64,000 nt of DNA from Pedobacter sp. Leaf170 (lineage in GTDB: Bacteria; Bacteroidota; Bacteroidia; Sphingobacteriales; Sphingobacteriaceae), in contig NZ_CAKLBP010000002.1 in the NCBI RefSeq assembly GCF_920984665.1, positions 186,001-250,000 of the forward strand, read 5' to 3'. Below, in pieces: positions 27,194-35,037 of the stretch. A program made the position numbers and the translations under genes. Each line of letters opens with the position of its first letter. The first letter of the stretch is position 1. The notes beneath the pieces were generated by a model that saw only the letters and a list, made by a program, of their open reading frames with translations, ran no database searches and was not told the origin of the DNA.

Positions 27194-27754
27194 CTAAATC
27201 TCATCCAATGTTTTTCTCTTATCAGATGTTTGATTTTTATAGGCTGAAGGTGTTAAGTCTGTAACTTTTTTAAACTGCGCTGAAAGATGCGCAACACTAC
27301 TGTAATTTAACTGATAGGCGATTTCGCTTAGTGTTAATTCATTATAAGTAAGCATTTCTTTAACCCTTTCTATTTTTTGAGTGATGAAATATTTCTCAAT
27401 AGTTTGATTTTCTACCTCAGAAAAAATAGCGCTTAGGTGTGCATATTCTGTATTAAGTCGCTCACTTAAATAAGATGATAAATTAATTTTTAAAGGTTCC
27501 TTTGCATAGTGAACCAAGTTGATAATAGCTGTTTTGGTTTGCTCCGAAATTTGAGTTTTTTTATCCTCTAGAAGCTCAAATCCAAATAAATCTAACCTTT
27601 CGGATAACTTCTTTTTAGCATCAGCAGAAATGCTTTCTTTGATAGAAACCCTTCCTAATTCAACTGAAATAGGGTTAAAGCCGAGTTTTTCAAACTCTGC
27701 TTTAACCACCATTTTACAGCGGTTGCATACCATATTTTTGACATGCAAATCCAT
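27194..27754 (-). CDS. AraC-type regulator with an N-terminal HMA-like CxxC segment
   Basis: A 186-residue protein. The first 60 residues resemble a heavy-metal-associated fold with NMVCNRCKMVVK (Cys10, Cys13) and a FELLEDKK end strand. The C-terminal part (about 85-180) is an AraC helix-turn-helix domain with KIERVKEMLTYNELTLSEIAYQLNYSS and LSAQFKKVTDLTPSAYK. It would sense metal through the CxxC and control the cluster; this is inferred. Its ATG overlaps the DUF3347 gene stop by one base (TAATG), making it the last gene of the operon. Confidence 0.85.
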   Translation of the reverse strand: MDLHVKNMVCNRCKMVVKAEFEKLGFNPISVELGRVSIKESISADAKKKLSERLDLFGFELLEDKKTQISEQTKTAIINLVHYAKEPLKINLSSYLSERLNTEYAHLSAIFSEVENQTIEKYFITQKIERVKEMLTYNELTLSEIAYQLNYSSVAHLSAQFKKVTDLTPSAYKNQTSDKRKTLDEI

Positions 27755-28257
27755 TATTTTGATTTTATGGTTTCAGCAACATCGCCGCAATCAAACATCA
27801 TGCTTCCGTAATACGGATTTTCGATGTTTTCTTTCTCGTTTAACCAGCTGGCTTTAGCCATCGGACAATGTTGAACATAAACCGTAGCATTATTAAATTT
27901 GATATTTTTTACTGTTTTAATCATCGCATAAGAGATGCCTTCAAAAGATTTTCGCTGTGCTTTTATATCCTTTCCGGCTGCTAATTCTGTTGCTTTCGCT
28001 TTAATTATTTTAGCCTGTTCCATCCAAAGTGTGTGTTGTGTGGCCGGTAAATCTTTATGCGGTATGGCATCAAGCTTGTTTATTAAAACTTTTACTTTTG
28101 TAACAGCCATCTCTTTTTTGTCGGTTGCTAAAGCATTCTTTACATCGTAATAAGCTGTTAATAGTTGATTAAAAGCAGCATCAGTTTTACTTTGTGCGAA
28201 AGTCAATTTTGTAGTTGCAATGGCGATTATCGCCATCATTATCATTATTTTTTTCAT
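27754..28257 (-). CDS. DUF3347 periplasmic protein, CusB C-terminal-like
   Basis: A 167-residue exported protein with signal peptide about 1-21 (cleavage after TFA). A helical DUF3347 domain covers residues 25-165, with the diagnostic VYVQHCPMAKASWLNEKENIENPYYGSMMFDCGDV region. His, Cys and Met in HCPM and the later Cys are likely metal ligands. This domain is fused to some efflux membrane-fusion proteins, and alone it appears in copper loci of Bacteroidota. It overlaps the AraC gene by one base and follows the outer-membrane gene by 7. Confidence 0.85.
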   Translation of the reverse strand: MKKIMIMMAIIAIATTKLTFAQSKTDAAFNQLLTAYYDVKNALATDKKEMAVTKVKVLINKLDAIPHKDLPATQHTLWMEQAKIIKAKATELAAGKDIKAQRKSFEGISYAMIKTVKNIKFNNATVYVQHCPMAKASWLNEKENIENPYYGSMMFDCGDVAETIKSK

Positions 28258-28264
28258 GGTATTT

Positions 28265-29080
28265 TTATTTTAAAACATTAAAAAAGTTAAATTCTGCCCT
28301 TAGCAGATACATGTTCTTCAAGTATCGATTAGTCATGTTTCCGGTTGCCTGAAAACGATAACCTAAATCAATTCTGGTTCTGCTGTTCAAAATAACCTGT
28401 ATGGCAGGAGCCAAATCTAAATATGATTCGCCTGAACCTGGATCTGTTTTGCCCAACATTTCAAAATATAGATTAAAATTTGGCTCCTTGTAATCTTTGT
28501 AAACCACAGGCAAAACCAAATAACCAGATGATAAACTATATGAAAGCATTTTATCGGGCTGTGGTGTATTTAACCTCAAAACCTTATCCGTTTTTTCAAA
28601 AGCATCAGCATAACCTAAAGTTGCCGATAAAGCCAATTTATGCAAAAGTTGTGTGAAAATTAAGCCTGCCTGCCAACCAGAATTATCGCCTTCAAGGTTA
28701 ATATCTCTGCTAAATCCGGGTCTTTTACTCGTACTTATTCTTCCATAAGCGGCTGCTCTGAAATGGCTTTGTGCTTCATCAATAGATAAAAAGCGATACT
28801 TAGCGTATAAACTTGCACCTTCAAATCGGTATCGCCCATCCATATCTGATAAAAAAGCTTGTGCATGCGCCATTACATTTTTATTGAAACCAAACATTAC
28901 TTCCGGAATGGTTCTGCTCACAAAACCAGGGTTGTTAAACATGCCTTCATTGGTTAAACGAATACCGATAGACTTGCTTGGCATATTACTCGCAGGCTCG
29001 GTAAAAACGTATAGCTCTTGTCCGAAAATACTGGCAGATGCCCCGATAAAAATCAGAGTTGTCAGAAAAATATTTTTCAT
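28265..29080 (-). CDS. Predicted outer-membrane protein of the metal cluster, family not recognised
   Basis: A 271-residue protein with a signal peptide (1-20, cleavage after IFG). The remainder shows alternating amphipathic strands with many aromatic residues at strand ends and closes in LLRAEFNFFNVLK, as expected for a small beta-barrel of about 12 strands. I do not recognise a named family. It lies 3 bases after the secreted HMA gene and 7 before the DUF3347 gene, so it is made with them. It could be a metal channel or a sensor of envelope state; function unknown. Confidence 0.7.
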   Translation of the reverse strand: MKNIFLTTLIFIGASASIFGQELYVFTEPASNMPSKSIGIRLTNEGMFNNPGFVSRTIPEVMFGFNKNVMAHAQAFLSDMDGRYRFEGASLYAKYRFLSIDEAQSHFRAAAYGRISTSKRPGFSRDINLEGDNSGWQAGLIFTQLLHKLALSATLGYADAFEKTDKVLRLNTPQPDKMLSYSLSSGYLVLPVVYKDYKEPNFNLYFEMLGKTDPGSGESYLDLAPAIQVILNSRTRIDLGYRFQATGNMTNRYLKNMYLLRAEFNFFNVLK

Positions 29081-29083
29081 ATT

Positions 29084-29620
29084 TTAAGACAAAACTAAGT
29101 GATAAACACGAGTTTTCTTTCCGTTTACAACAGCCGTTCCGCTTGCATATGCATCAGAATTAACAGCGCTTGCCTGCTTTTTAAATGCTGTACCAGAAAT
29201 GAAATTTTTATCTATTACTGATGCTTTTACGGTTCCGTTTAGGGTTTTGTTTTTTGCGTTTACAAAGCGATAAACGTTGCCACCCACAATTGCTTGGCCT
29301 TTATCGTCAACTTTAACCTGATTAAACGTAAAGTCTGCGGTTAAACCCCCAACAGAGAAGCCGGCATCCTGAACTTTTTTGCGGATTAAATCGATATTAA
29401 TATCCGCACCTTTTTTAAAGGTTAAAACGAAGAGGTTTTTGTTTAAATCTGGTTTTACTGTGCTGATAAAACCTAAAGTTTCTAACGATTTTTGTGTAGC
29501 GTTAGAACACATGGAGCAGGTTAAGCCAGTTACTTGTAAATCTGCTGTTGATATTTGTTGAGCCGAAACTTTAGCGGCAAAAAGAAGCATAATTATGCTG
29601 AATAATTTTATTGTTTTCAT
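29084..29620 (-). CDS. Secreted heavy-metal-associated domain protein
   Basis: From the chosen ATG (MKTIKLFS) the protein has 178 residues; an upstream in-frame start would place 11 non-signal residues before the signal peptide. The signal peptide is about 1-20 (KVSAQ). An HMA domain covers about 24-90, with LTCSMCSNATQKSL (CxxC) and KKVQDAGFSVG. A C-terminal part of 80 residues (about 95-178) has the strand-rich pattern TFNQVKVDD...YRFVNAK and no assigned function. It probably binds a soft metal in the periplasm. Confidence 0.85.
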   Translation of the reverse strand: MKTIKLFSIIMLLFAAKVSAQQISTADLQVTGLTCSMCSNATQKSLETLGFISTVKPDLNKNLFVLTFKKGADINIDLIRKKVQDAGFSVGGLTADFTFNQVKVDDKGQAIVGGNVYRFVNAKNKTLNGTVKASVIDKNFISGTAFKKQASAVNSDAYASGTAVVNGKKTRVYHLVLS

Positions 29621-29649
29621 GATTTTTTGAATTAGAATTAAAGAAAATG

Positions 29650-29686
29650 TCACACTGTGCTTGTCGAAATGCTTTAAGCATCGAAA
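29650..29686. repeat. Dispersed repeat arm between two metal-cluster genes
   Basis: GTCACACTGTGCTTGTCGAAATGC resembles the GTCA...GCTTGTC arms seen at 23236 and elsewhere. It fills the 81-base gap between the secreted HMA gene and the Cys-rich gene. Confidence 0.5.
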
Positions 29687-29701
29687 AACAAATGATATAT
29701 C

Positions 29702-30106
29702 CTAATTCCTAAAAATGCAATTGAAAACATGCAAAGCAACCCGCGAGGAAAGTGGCGGTGCTTTGTTGCTAATTTTACTGAAAAAAGCAGGATTGATGTT
29801 TGTTAGAAATTCTAAAACTGGTGGATGTAAAAAAAGCTGAATGGAGAAAAGCTTAGGCATTTCAACTTTTGCCGCAGTTTGATGGCTATCTTTTACCTTA
29901 ACAGTAACTTGTGTATTTTTACAACAGCCGTCATCTTTAATTTTCTCCGCAGGAATATCTTTACAAAGCTTACAAGCAACTTCGTTGCTGAACAATTGTA
30001 CATTCGCTAATTTTCCACCGCAGAAATGCAAACTTAAAGCTAAACCAATAACACTAACCGCGTAAAATACGGCCAAAGAAAATGCTATTTTTTGTTTTAA
30101 CTTCAT
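29702..30106 (-). CDS. HYC_CC_PP-like cysteine-rich exported protein
   Basis: A 134-residue protein with an N-terminal membrane or signal helix (7-25). The motif SLHFCGGKL follows, then VACKLCKD with two Cys, DGCCKN and, near the C-terminus, APPL. This matches the pattern of the Bacteroidota family named for its HYC, CC and PP motifs, with Phe replacing the Tyr. The Cys and His residues may bind copper. It is the first gene of the five-gene metal operon on the minus strand. Confidence 0.75.
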   Translation of the reverse strand: MKLKQKIAFSLAVFYAVSVIGLALSLHFCGGKLANVQLFSNEVACKLCKDIPAEKIKDDGCCKNTQVTVKVKDSHQTAAKVEMPKLFSIQLFLHPPVLEFLTNINPAFFSKISNKAPPLSSRVALHVFNCIFRN

Positions 30107-30200
30107 TAATACAAAGTTAAGGTAAAATAATTTGAATAATAAGCTTCTTTATTTATTGAATTTCATTTTTTAGCTTAATTTAGCCATAAACACAATTAAA

Positions 30201-30890
30201 ATGAAGAAGTTACTCTTTATAGTTTGCATATTTTCTGTCTTCACGGCTTTAGCTGCAAAACCTAAAAATCAATATATCCGTATCAAAACTGAATATGGAG
30301 AATGTATTGTTAAATTGTACAATGAAACACCTTTGCATCGCGATAATTTTTTAAAACTTACAAAACAAGGCTATTATAATGGCACTTTATTTCACAGGGT
30401 GATAAAAGATTTTATGATTCAAGGAGGCGATCCGGATTCAAGAAATGCAAAGCCGGATTCACTACTAGGCGAGGGTGGACCAAAATACACCATCCCGGCA
30501 GAATTTAGAGATAGTTTATTTCATAAAAAAGGTGTTTTAGCTGCCGCAAGAGATACTAACCCTGAAAAGGCATCAAGCGGAAGTCAGTTTTATTTGGTAC
30601 AGGGCAAGGTTTTTACCGATGAACAATTAAATAGTTTGGAGGAAAAACGCTTAAAATTTAAAATCCCTGAATGGCAGCGTCAAGTTTATAAAACCCTTGG
30701 TGGCACACCACATTTAGATAGAAATTACACTGTATACGGCGAAATAATTTCTGGTTTGGAGATGGTTGATAAGATTGCTGCCCTTGAAACAGACAAAAAT
30801 AATCGGCCAAAAAAGGATGTTAAACTGGATATAACAATTTTAAGAAAAAGAGAAGCGAAAAAGTTGGAGAAGCAGTTGGCTACGCTTTAG
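30201..30890 (+). CDS. Periplasmic cyclophilin-type peptidylprolyl isomerase
   Basis: A 229-residue protein with signal peptide 1-19 (cleavage after LAA). The cyclophilin domain covers about 22-215, with catalytic-site residues in GTLFHRVIKDFMIQGGDP, SGSQFYLVQG and the YTVYGEIISGLEMVDKI segment. It has a lysine-rich tail. It catalyses proline isomerisation during folding of exported proteins. The Trp that gives cyclosporin sensitivity is replaced, as usual in bacterial members. It is transcribed away from the metal cluster. Confidence 0.93.
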   Translation: MKKLLFIVCIFSVFTALAAKPKNQYIRIKTEYGECIVKLYNETPLHRDNFLKLTKQGYYNGTLFHRVIKDFMIQGGDPDSRNAKPDSLLGEGGPKYTIPAEFRDSLFHKKGVLAAARDTNPEKASSGSQFYLVQGKVFTDEQLNSLEEKRLKFKIPEWQRQVYKTLGGTPHLDRNYTVYGEIISGLEMVDKIAALETDKNNRPKKDVKLDITILRKREAKKLEKQLATL

Positions 30891-30909
30891 ATTGGCAGAG
30901 TTTTATAAT

Positions 30910-30930
30910 CCCACGATTGAAAATCGCGGG
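30910..30930. repeat. REP palindrome 1 of the RAYT locus
   Basis: CCCACGATT-GAA-AATCGCGGG, an imperfect 9-bp stem 19 bases after the cyclophilin stop. Same core (ACGATT/AATCG) as the copies flanking the RAYT gene. Confidence 0.8.
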
Positions 30931-30985
30931 CGATGTTGATTATGCCTCACCTTTACGCTTCGGCATGTGGGTTTTTGAGTATTGA

Positions 30986-31004
30986 CCTTGATTTTCAATC
31001 ATGG
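30986..31004. repeat. REP palindrome 2, degenerate
   Basis: CCTTGATTTTCAATCATGG, a shorter stem with the same GATT-TTC-AATC centre. Confidence 0.65.
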
Positions 31005-31046
31005 AATTATTTAAGCGATAAATCATTTTCTATTTATTTTTTGAAA

Positions 31047-31080
31047 TTGCCATATTGCCCACGATTTCAATCGGGCAATG
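31047..31080. repeat. REP palindrome 3
   Basis: TTGCCATATTGCCCACGATT followed by TCAATCGGGCAATG. The first 20 bases are identical to those of the copy at 31170, making a direct repeat 123 bases apart. Confidence 0.85.
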
Positions 31081-31169
31081 TTTAAGGTTCTTTAATAATT
31101 TCTTCGCTATATTTCCTTAGATTTCAATACTGGAAGAATGGGTTCTTTTATAACTATATTAGTTTCTAA

Positions 31170-31202
31170 TTGCCATATTGCCCACGATTTCAATCGTGGC
31201 AT
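31170..31202. repeat. REP palindrome 4, immediately upstream of the RAYT gene
   Basis: TTGCCATATTGCCCACGATT then TCAATCGTGGCAT. The core stem CCACGATT/AATCGTGG is perfect around TC. It lies 23 bases before the RAYT start. Confidence 0.88.
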
Positions 31203-31225
31203 TTAAGAAATCTAAATTAAAGCCG

Positions 31226-31660
31226 ATGTCTCATTCATATAACAAAATCTGGATTCATGCAATTTGGGCAACAAAAGAAAGAGAACATTTTATTAGACCT
31301 CAGATAGAAAAAAGACTTTATGATTTTATATATACTCAATTCATTGAAATGGGATGTGTGGTTAGGATAATAAATGGAATGCCAGACCATATTCATTGTC
31401 TATTTCTATTGAATCCTAAAAAGTCAATCGCTGAAGTTATTAAGCAGATAAAAGGAAGTTCATCTCATTTTATGACTGAAGAAAATTTGATTCAGACCAA
31501 ATTTTCATGGCAAACAGGTTATGCAGCTTTTTCGGTAAGTGAGTCAGTTTTAGAACGTGTCCATCAATATATTAAAAATCAGAAAGAACACCACAGGAAG
31601 AAAAATTTTCAAGATGAATATGATAGGTTCTTAAAATTATATGGACTTTTGGAAAAATGA
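31226..31660 (+). CDS. REP-associated tyrosine transposase (RAYT, Y1 HUH family)
   Basis: From ATG 31226 (MSHSYNKIWIHAIW) the protein has 144 residues; a TTG farther upstream lies inside a REP palindrome and was rejected. It is an IS200/IS605-like Y1 transposase domain with the HUH motif GMPDHIHCLF near residue 58 and the catalytic Tyr in RVHQYIKNQKEHH near 117. REP palindromes flank both sides, as expected for RAYT genes, which nick REP hairpins and are vertically maintained rather than moving as an IS. All key residues are present. Confidence 0.93.
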   Translation: MSHSYNKIWIHAIWATKEREHFIRPQIEKRLYDFIYTQFIEMGCVVRIINGMPDHIHCLFLLNPKKSIAEVIKQIKGSSSHFMTEENLIQTKFSWQTGYAAFSVSESVLERVHQYIKNQKEHHRKKNFQDEYDRFLKLYGLLEK

Positions 31661-31666
31661 TTTAAA

Positions 31667-31684
31667 CTACGATTTCAATCGTAG
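31667..31684. repeat. REP palindrome 5, immediately downstream of the RAYT gene
   Basis: CTACGATTTCAATCGTAG, a perfect 8-bp stem 6 bases after the RAYT stop and 9 bases before the exonuclease III start. The CC/GG arms of the other copies are replaced by CT/AG. Confidence 0.88.
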
Positions 31685-31693
31685 AATGGAACT

Positions 31694-32461
31694 ATGAAAA
31701 TTATCTCCTACAATGTAAATGGAATTAGGGCGGCAAGCACTAAAAACTTCTTCGGTTGGTTGCAGGCTACGAATGCAGATATGGTTTGCCTTCAGGAAAT
31801 TAAAGCGATGCCCACTCAAATACCTGAAATTATTGCCTTGGTGGAGCAACTTGGGTACCATCATTACTGGTATCCGGCAGAAAAAAAGGGTTACAGTGGC
31901 GTTGCAATTTTAAGCAAGTTAAAACCTAACCATGTAGAATACGGTTGTGGCGAAGAATGGATTGATAAGGAAGGCAGAATTTTAAGGGCAGATTTTGATG
32001 ATTTTTCCTTGATGAGTTTATACATGCCTTCTGGTTCGAGTGGAGACGAAAGGCAGTTGAAAAAGTATGCTTTTATGAAGTTTTTTGATGTTTACATTGG
32101 CGAACTTCGCAAAGAAATCCCAAATCTTATTGTTAGTGGAGATTATAACATTTGCCATACTTCTATTGATATTCATAACCCTAAATCGAACGCAAATTCA
32201 TCGGGTTTTTTGCCAGAGGAACGCGAATGGATGCAGCTATTTTTAGAGAATGGTTTTGTAGATGCTTTCCGCCATTTCAATAAGGACCCACATCATTATA
32301 CTTGGTGGAGCTACCGGGCAGGTTCTAGAGGTAAAAATTTGGGTTGGCGCATCGATTATCATTTGGTTACAAAAGCAATGGAAAACCGGCTAAAAAACGT
32401 TAAAATTTTACCAGATGCCATTCACTCCGACCATTGTCCGGTTTTATTGGAAATGGAATGA
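31694..32461 (+). CDS. xth: Exodeoxyribonuclease III
   Basis: A 255-residue AP endonuclease / 3'-5' exonuclease of the EEP fold that starts base-excision repair at abasic sites. Motifs are ISYNVNGIRA at the N-terminus, VCLQEIKA with the metal Glu, SLYMPSGSSGDERQ, VSGDYNICHTSID with catalytic Asp and Asn, and LGWRIDYHLVTK and HSDHCPVLLEME with the terminal Asp-His pair. Normal length. The RAYT gene and its palindrome lie directly upstream, so its transcription may pass through the REP hairpin. Confidence 0.96.
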   Translation: MKIISYNVNGIRAASTKNFFGWLQATNADMVCLQEIKAMPTQIPEIIALVEQLGYHHYWYPAEKKGYSGVAILSKLKPNHVEYGCGEEWIDKEGRILRADFDDFSLMSLYMPSGSSGDERQLKKYAFMKFFDVYIGELRKEIPNLIVSGDYNICHTSIDIHNPKSNANSSGFLPEEREWMQLFLENGFVDAFRHFNKDPHHYTWWSYRAGSRGKNLGWRIDYHLVTKAMENRLKNVKILPDAIHSDHCPVLLEME

Positions 32462-32542
32462 TAAAATACCGAAAACGGATAATGGAATCTGAGTATAATC
32501 TTGATACCCGAGTCTTACTGCTTGATAATAAAAACTAACCAA

Positions 32543-33781
32543 ATGCTTATAACAAACATTAAAGGCCTTGTCGGCATACATCCAAAAGATAAATTAGTTC
32601 TTCGCGGCAGTGAATTGAGCAATTTACCTGTTCTGGATAATGCTTGGCTTTTAATTGAAGATGATTTGATTAAAGATTTTGGTAAGATGAGTGAAATTCC
32701 ATCTACCATTTTACAACTTCCATCAATCAATGTAAATGGTAAATACGTTTTCCCGTCCTGGTGCGATAGCCATTCACATATTGTTTTCGCCGCTTCGCGG
32801 GAAGAAGAATTTTCCTTAAAAATTCAAGGTAAAACCTATGAAGAAATTGCTGCAGCTGGCGGCGGCATTTTAAATTCAGCAAATAAACTTCAGCAAGCAA
32901 GCGAAGATGAACTTTTTGAAAGTGCATCAATCCGCTTAAAACAAATGATTTTGCAAGGAACCGGCGCTGTTGAAATCAAAAGTGGCTATGGATTAACCGT
33001 AGAAAGCGAACTGAAAATGCTTCGGGTAATTAAAAGGTTAAAGGCTAATTTTCCAATTCCTGTAAAAGCCACCTTTTTGGCGGCACACGCTTTTCCTGTT
33101 AAGTTTAAAGAAAATCAGCAGGGTTACATCGATTTGATTATTAACGAAATGTTGCCCCAAATAGCAACTGAAAAATTAGCCGATTACATTGATGTTTTTT
33201 GTGAAAAAGGTTTTTTTTCGGTTTCACAAACCGATGAAATTTTAAAGGCTGGTGCAAAAGATGGTTTGAAACCAAAAATACATGCCAATCAACTTTCAAT
33301 TTCTGGGGCTGTAGAAATCGGCATACAGAATAATGCAATTTCTGTCGATCATCTTGAAGAAACAAATCAGCAAACCATTCATGCATTAAAAAACAGCAAT
33401 ACAATTGCAACACTTTTACCTTCATGCTCGTTTTATTTAGGAATACCTTTTGCAGATGCTAAAAACTTAATTGCCGAAAATATTGCTGTTGCGCTTGCCA
33501 GCGATTATAACCCAGGTTCAACACCATCGGGAAATATGAATTTTGTAGTTTCATTGGGCTGTATAAAACTTAAAATGCAACCAGAGCAAGCCATTAATGC
33601 AGCTACATTAAACGGCGCAGCAGCTATGGAAATTAGTAATGGTTATGGCAGCATCGCAATCGGTAAAAAAGCAAATTTATTTATTACAAAGTCGATGCCT
33701 TCAATAGCCTATTTGCCGTATAGCTTCGGCGAAACGCAAATAGAAACCATCATTTTAAATGGCGAAATTTATAATGGATAA
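32543..33781 (+). CDS. hutI: Imidazolonepropionase
   Basis: A 412-residue zinc amidohydrolase opening 4-imidazolone-5-propanoate to N-formimidoyl-L-glutamate, the third step of histidine degradation. ATG 32543 (MLITNIKGLVGI) is preferred over an ORF start 14 codons earlier, which adds residues unlike the family. Metal ligands are in PSWCDSHSHIVFAA (HxH), KATFLAAHAFP and KIHANQLS; DYNPGSTPSGNMNFV is a HutI signature. Its stop overlaps the next start (ATGGATAA), so hutI and hutG are translationally coupled. hutU and hutH are not in the window. Confidence 0.96.
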   Translation: MLITNIKGLVGIHPKDKLVLRGSELSNLPVLDNAWLLIEDDLIKDFGKMSEIPSTILQLPSINVNGKYVFPSWCDSHSHIVFAASREEEFSLKIQGKTYEEIAAAGGGILNSANKLQQASEDELFESASIRLKQMILQGTGAVEIKSGYGLTVESELKMLRVIKRLKANFPIPVKATFLAAHAFPVKFKENQQGYIDLIINEMLPQIATEKLADYIDVFCEKGFFSVSQTDEILKAGAKDGLKPKIHANQLSISGAVEIGIQNNAISVDHLEETNQQTIHALKNSNTIATLLPSCSFYLGIPFADAKNLIAENIAVALASDYNPGSTPSGNMNFVVSLGCIKLKMQPEQAINAATLNGAAAMEISNGYGSIAIGKKANLFITKSMPSIAYLPYSFGETQIETIILNGEIYNG

Positions 33782-34730
33782 TCTAAAAATATATTCGCAA
33801 AGCGATATAAACAGCTTGATTATTTATCGCGAAGGAGAAACCAAGCTAGGCGAAAAGGTTCAAACTATTTCTTCTTTAGATGATTTTGAAGCATCAAATT
33901 CAAAATTTGTGCTTTTAGGCGTACCTGAAGATATTGGTATTCGGGCAAACGCAGGTGTTGCCGGCGCTTCTACAACCTGGCGACCAGCTTTAATGGCTAT
34001 TTTAAATATTCAAAGCAATCGGTTTTTATCTGGCGAAGAAATTTTAGTGCTTGGTCATTTTGAAATTGAAGAACCTGAAAATTCTACCATTGGGGGATTA
34101 AGAAAAAAAGTTAATGAAATCGATAATTTGATTTTTCCCGTAATCCAAAAAATTGTTGCAGCAGGAAAAATTCCTATTGTAATTGGTGGAGGGCATAATA
34201 ACGCATATCCAATAATTAAAGGAGCATCTTTAGCTAAAAAAAATCCCATTAATGTTTTAAATATAGATGCTCATGCAGATTTACGAGAACCCGAAGGCAG
34301 ACATAGCGGAAACGGATTTACTTACGCAATTATCGAAAAATATTTGAATAATTATTTCATGTTTGGTTTGCATCAAAACTATAATAATGAGACAATTTTA
34401 TCTCAAATTGATAGCAACCCAAAATTAAACGCCATTTTTTTTGATGATATTTTAAAAGGCGATGAATTTAATGATATGTTGTCTCAGTTAGTTGATGGTT
34501 TTGGCTTGGAAATAGATTTAGATTGCATTCAGAATGTGCTTTCTAGCGCAGAAACACCATCTGGGTTTTCGGTAAATGACATTCGGAAAATAATCCTGAC
34601 CAGTAAGACGAGGTTTTCATATTTGCATATTAGCGAAGGTGCTACAAGATTGCTTGATGGAAGAGTAAGCAAATTAACATCTAAACTGATTGCTTATTTA
34701 GTAAGTGATTTTGTGAAAGCACAGGTTTAA
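33774..34730 (+). CDS. hutG: Formimidoylglutamase (arginase family)
   Basis: From ATG 33774 (MDNLKIYSQ) it has 318 residues; an in-frame ATG five codons earlier is also possible. It is an arginase/ureohydrolase fold with dinuclear Mn ligands in VIGGGHNNAYP, VLNIDAHADLRE (DAHAD, here complete) and GLEIDLDCI (DxD). Linked to hutI by an 8-base overlap, it should hydrolyse N-formimidoyl-L-glutamate to glutamate and formamide. Another ureohydrolase role is possible from sequence alone, but the context favours HutG. Confidence 0.93.
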   Translation: MDNLKIYSQSDINSLIIYREGETKLGEKVQTISSLDDFEASNSKFVLLGVPEDIGIRANAGVAGASTTWRPALMAILNIQSNRFLSGEEILVLGHFEIEEPENSTIGGLRKKVNEIDNLIFPVIQKIVAAGKIPIVIGGGHNNAYPIIKGASLAKKNPINVLNIDAHADLREPEGRHSGNGFTYAIIEKYLNNYFMFGLHQNYNNETILSQIDSNPKLNAIFFDDILKGDEFNDMLSQLVDGFGLEIDLDCIQNVLSSAETPSGFSVNDIRKIILTSKTRFSYLHISEGATRLLDGRVSKLTSKLIAYLVSDFVKAQV

Positions 34731-34801
34731 ATTGTTTCTGCAGATTGCGAGGATTTATGTGGATTTTATTCTCTAAAATCCTAATAGGAGGTAAGTTCAG
34801 T

Positions 34802-34907
34802 CGTCATTTCGACCGAAGTGGAGAACCACGAAGTGCTCGGCCAAGCTAAATCTTTTAAATTAGTTACAAAGATTTCTCAGTTACGCTTTGCTTCATTCGA
34901 AATGACG
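34802..34907. repeat. Dispersed palindromic intergenic repeat
   Basis: CGTCATTTCGACCGAAGTGGAGAA at the left faces TTCATTCGAAATGACG at the right, with inner arms AAATCTTT and AAAGATTTCTCAG. An imperfect stem of the same family as 11438-11526. Confidence 0.75.
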
Positions 34908-34944
34908 GCACACACGTCTAAATCAAGAAGGTTTTTCGTTTGCT

Positions 34945-34970
34945 CGTCATTCTCGCGAAAGCGGGAATCT
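34945..34970. repeat. Short palindromic repeat
   Basis: CGTCATTCTCGCGAAAGCGGGAATCT contains CGCGAAAGCG, a small hairpin. With the previous repeat it occupies most of the 307-base gap between hutG and the small gene at 35038. I see no ORF in that gap. Confidence 0.55.
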
Positions 34971-35037
34971 TAAAGCAATTGACTAGCCTCTTTAGGATTT
35001 CCAATTAAATTGGGAATAACGTCCATTAATAATTCAA

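Noticed and set aside
30897..31202. CRISPR array in the repeated ACGATT region
   Set aside because: Repeats are inverted palindromes of unequal spacing without unique spacers of constant length, and no cas genes are present; they are REP elements.
31178..31225. Upstream TTG start for the RAYT gene
   Set aside because: It lies inside a REP palindrome and adds residues not matching the family; ATG 31226 gives the usual N-terminus.
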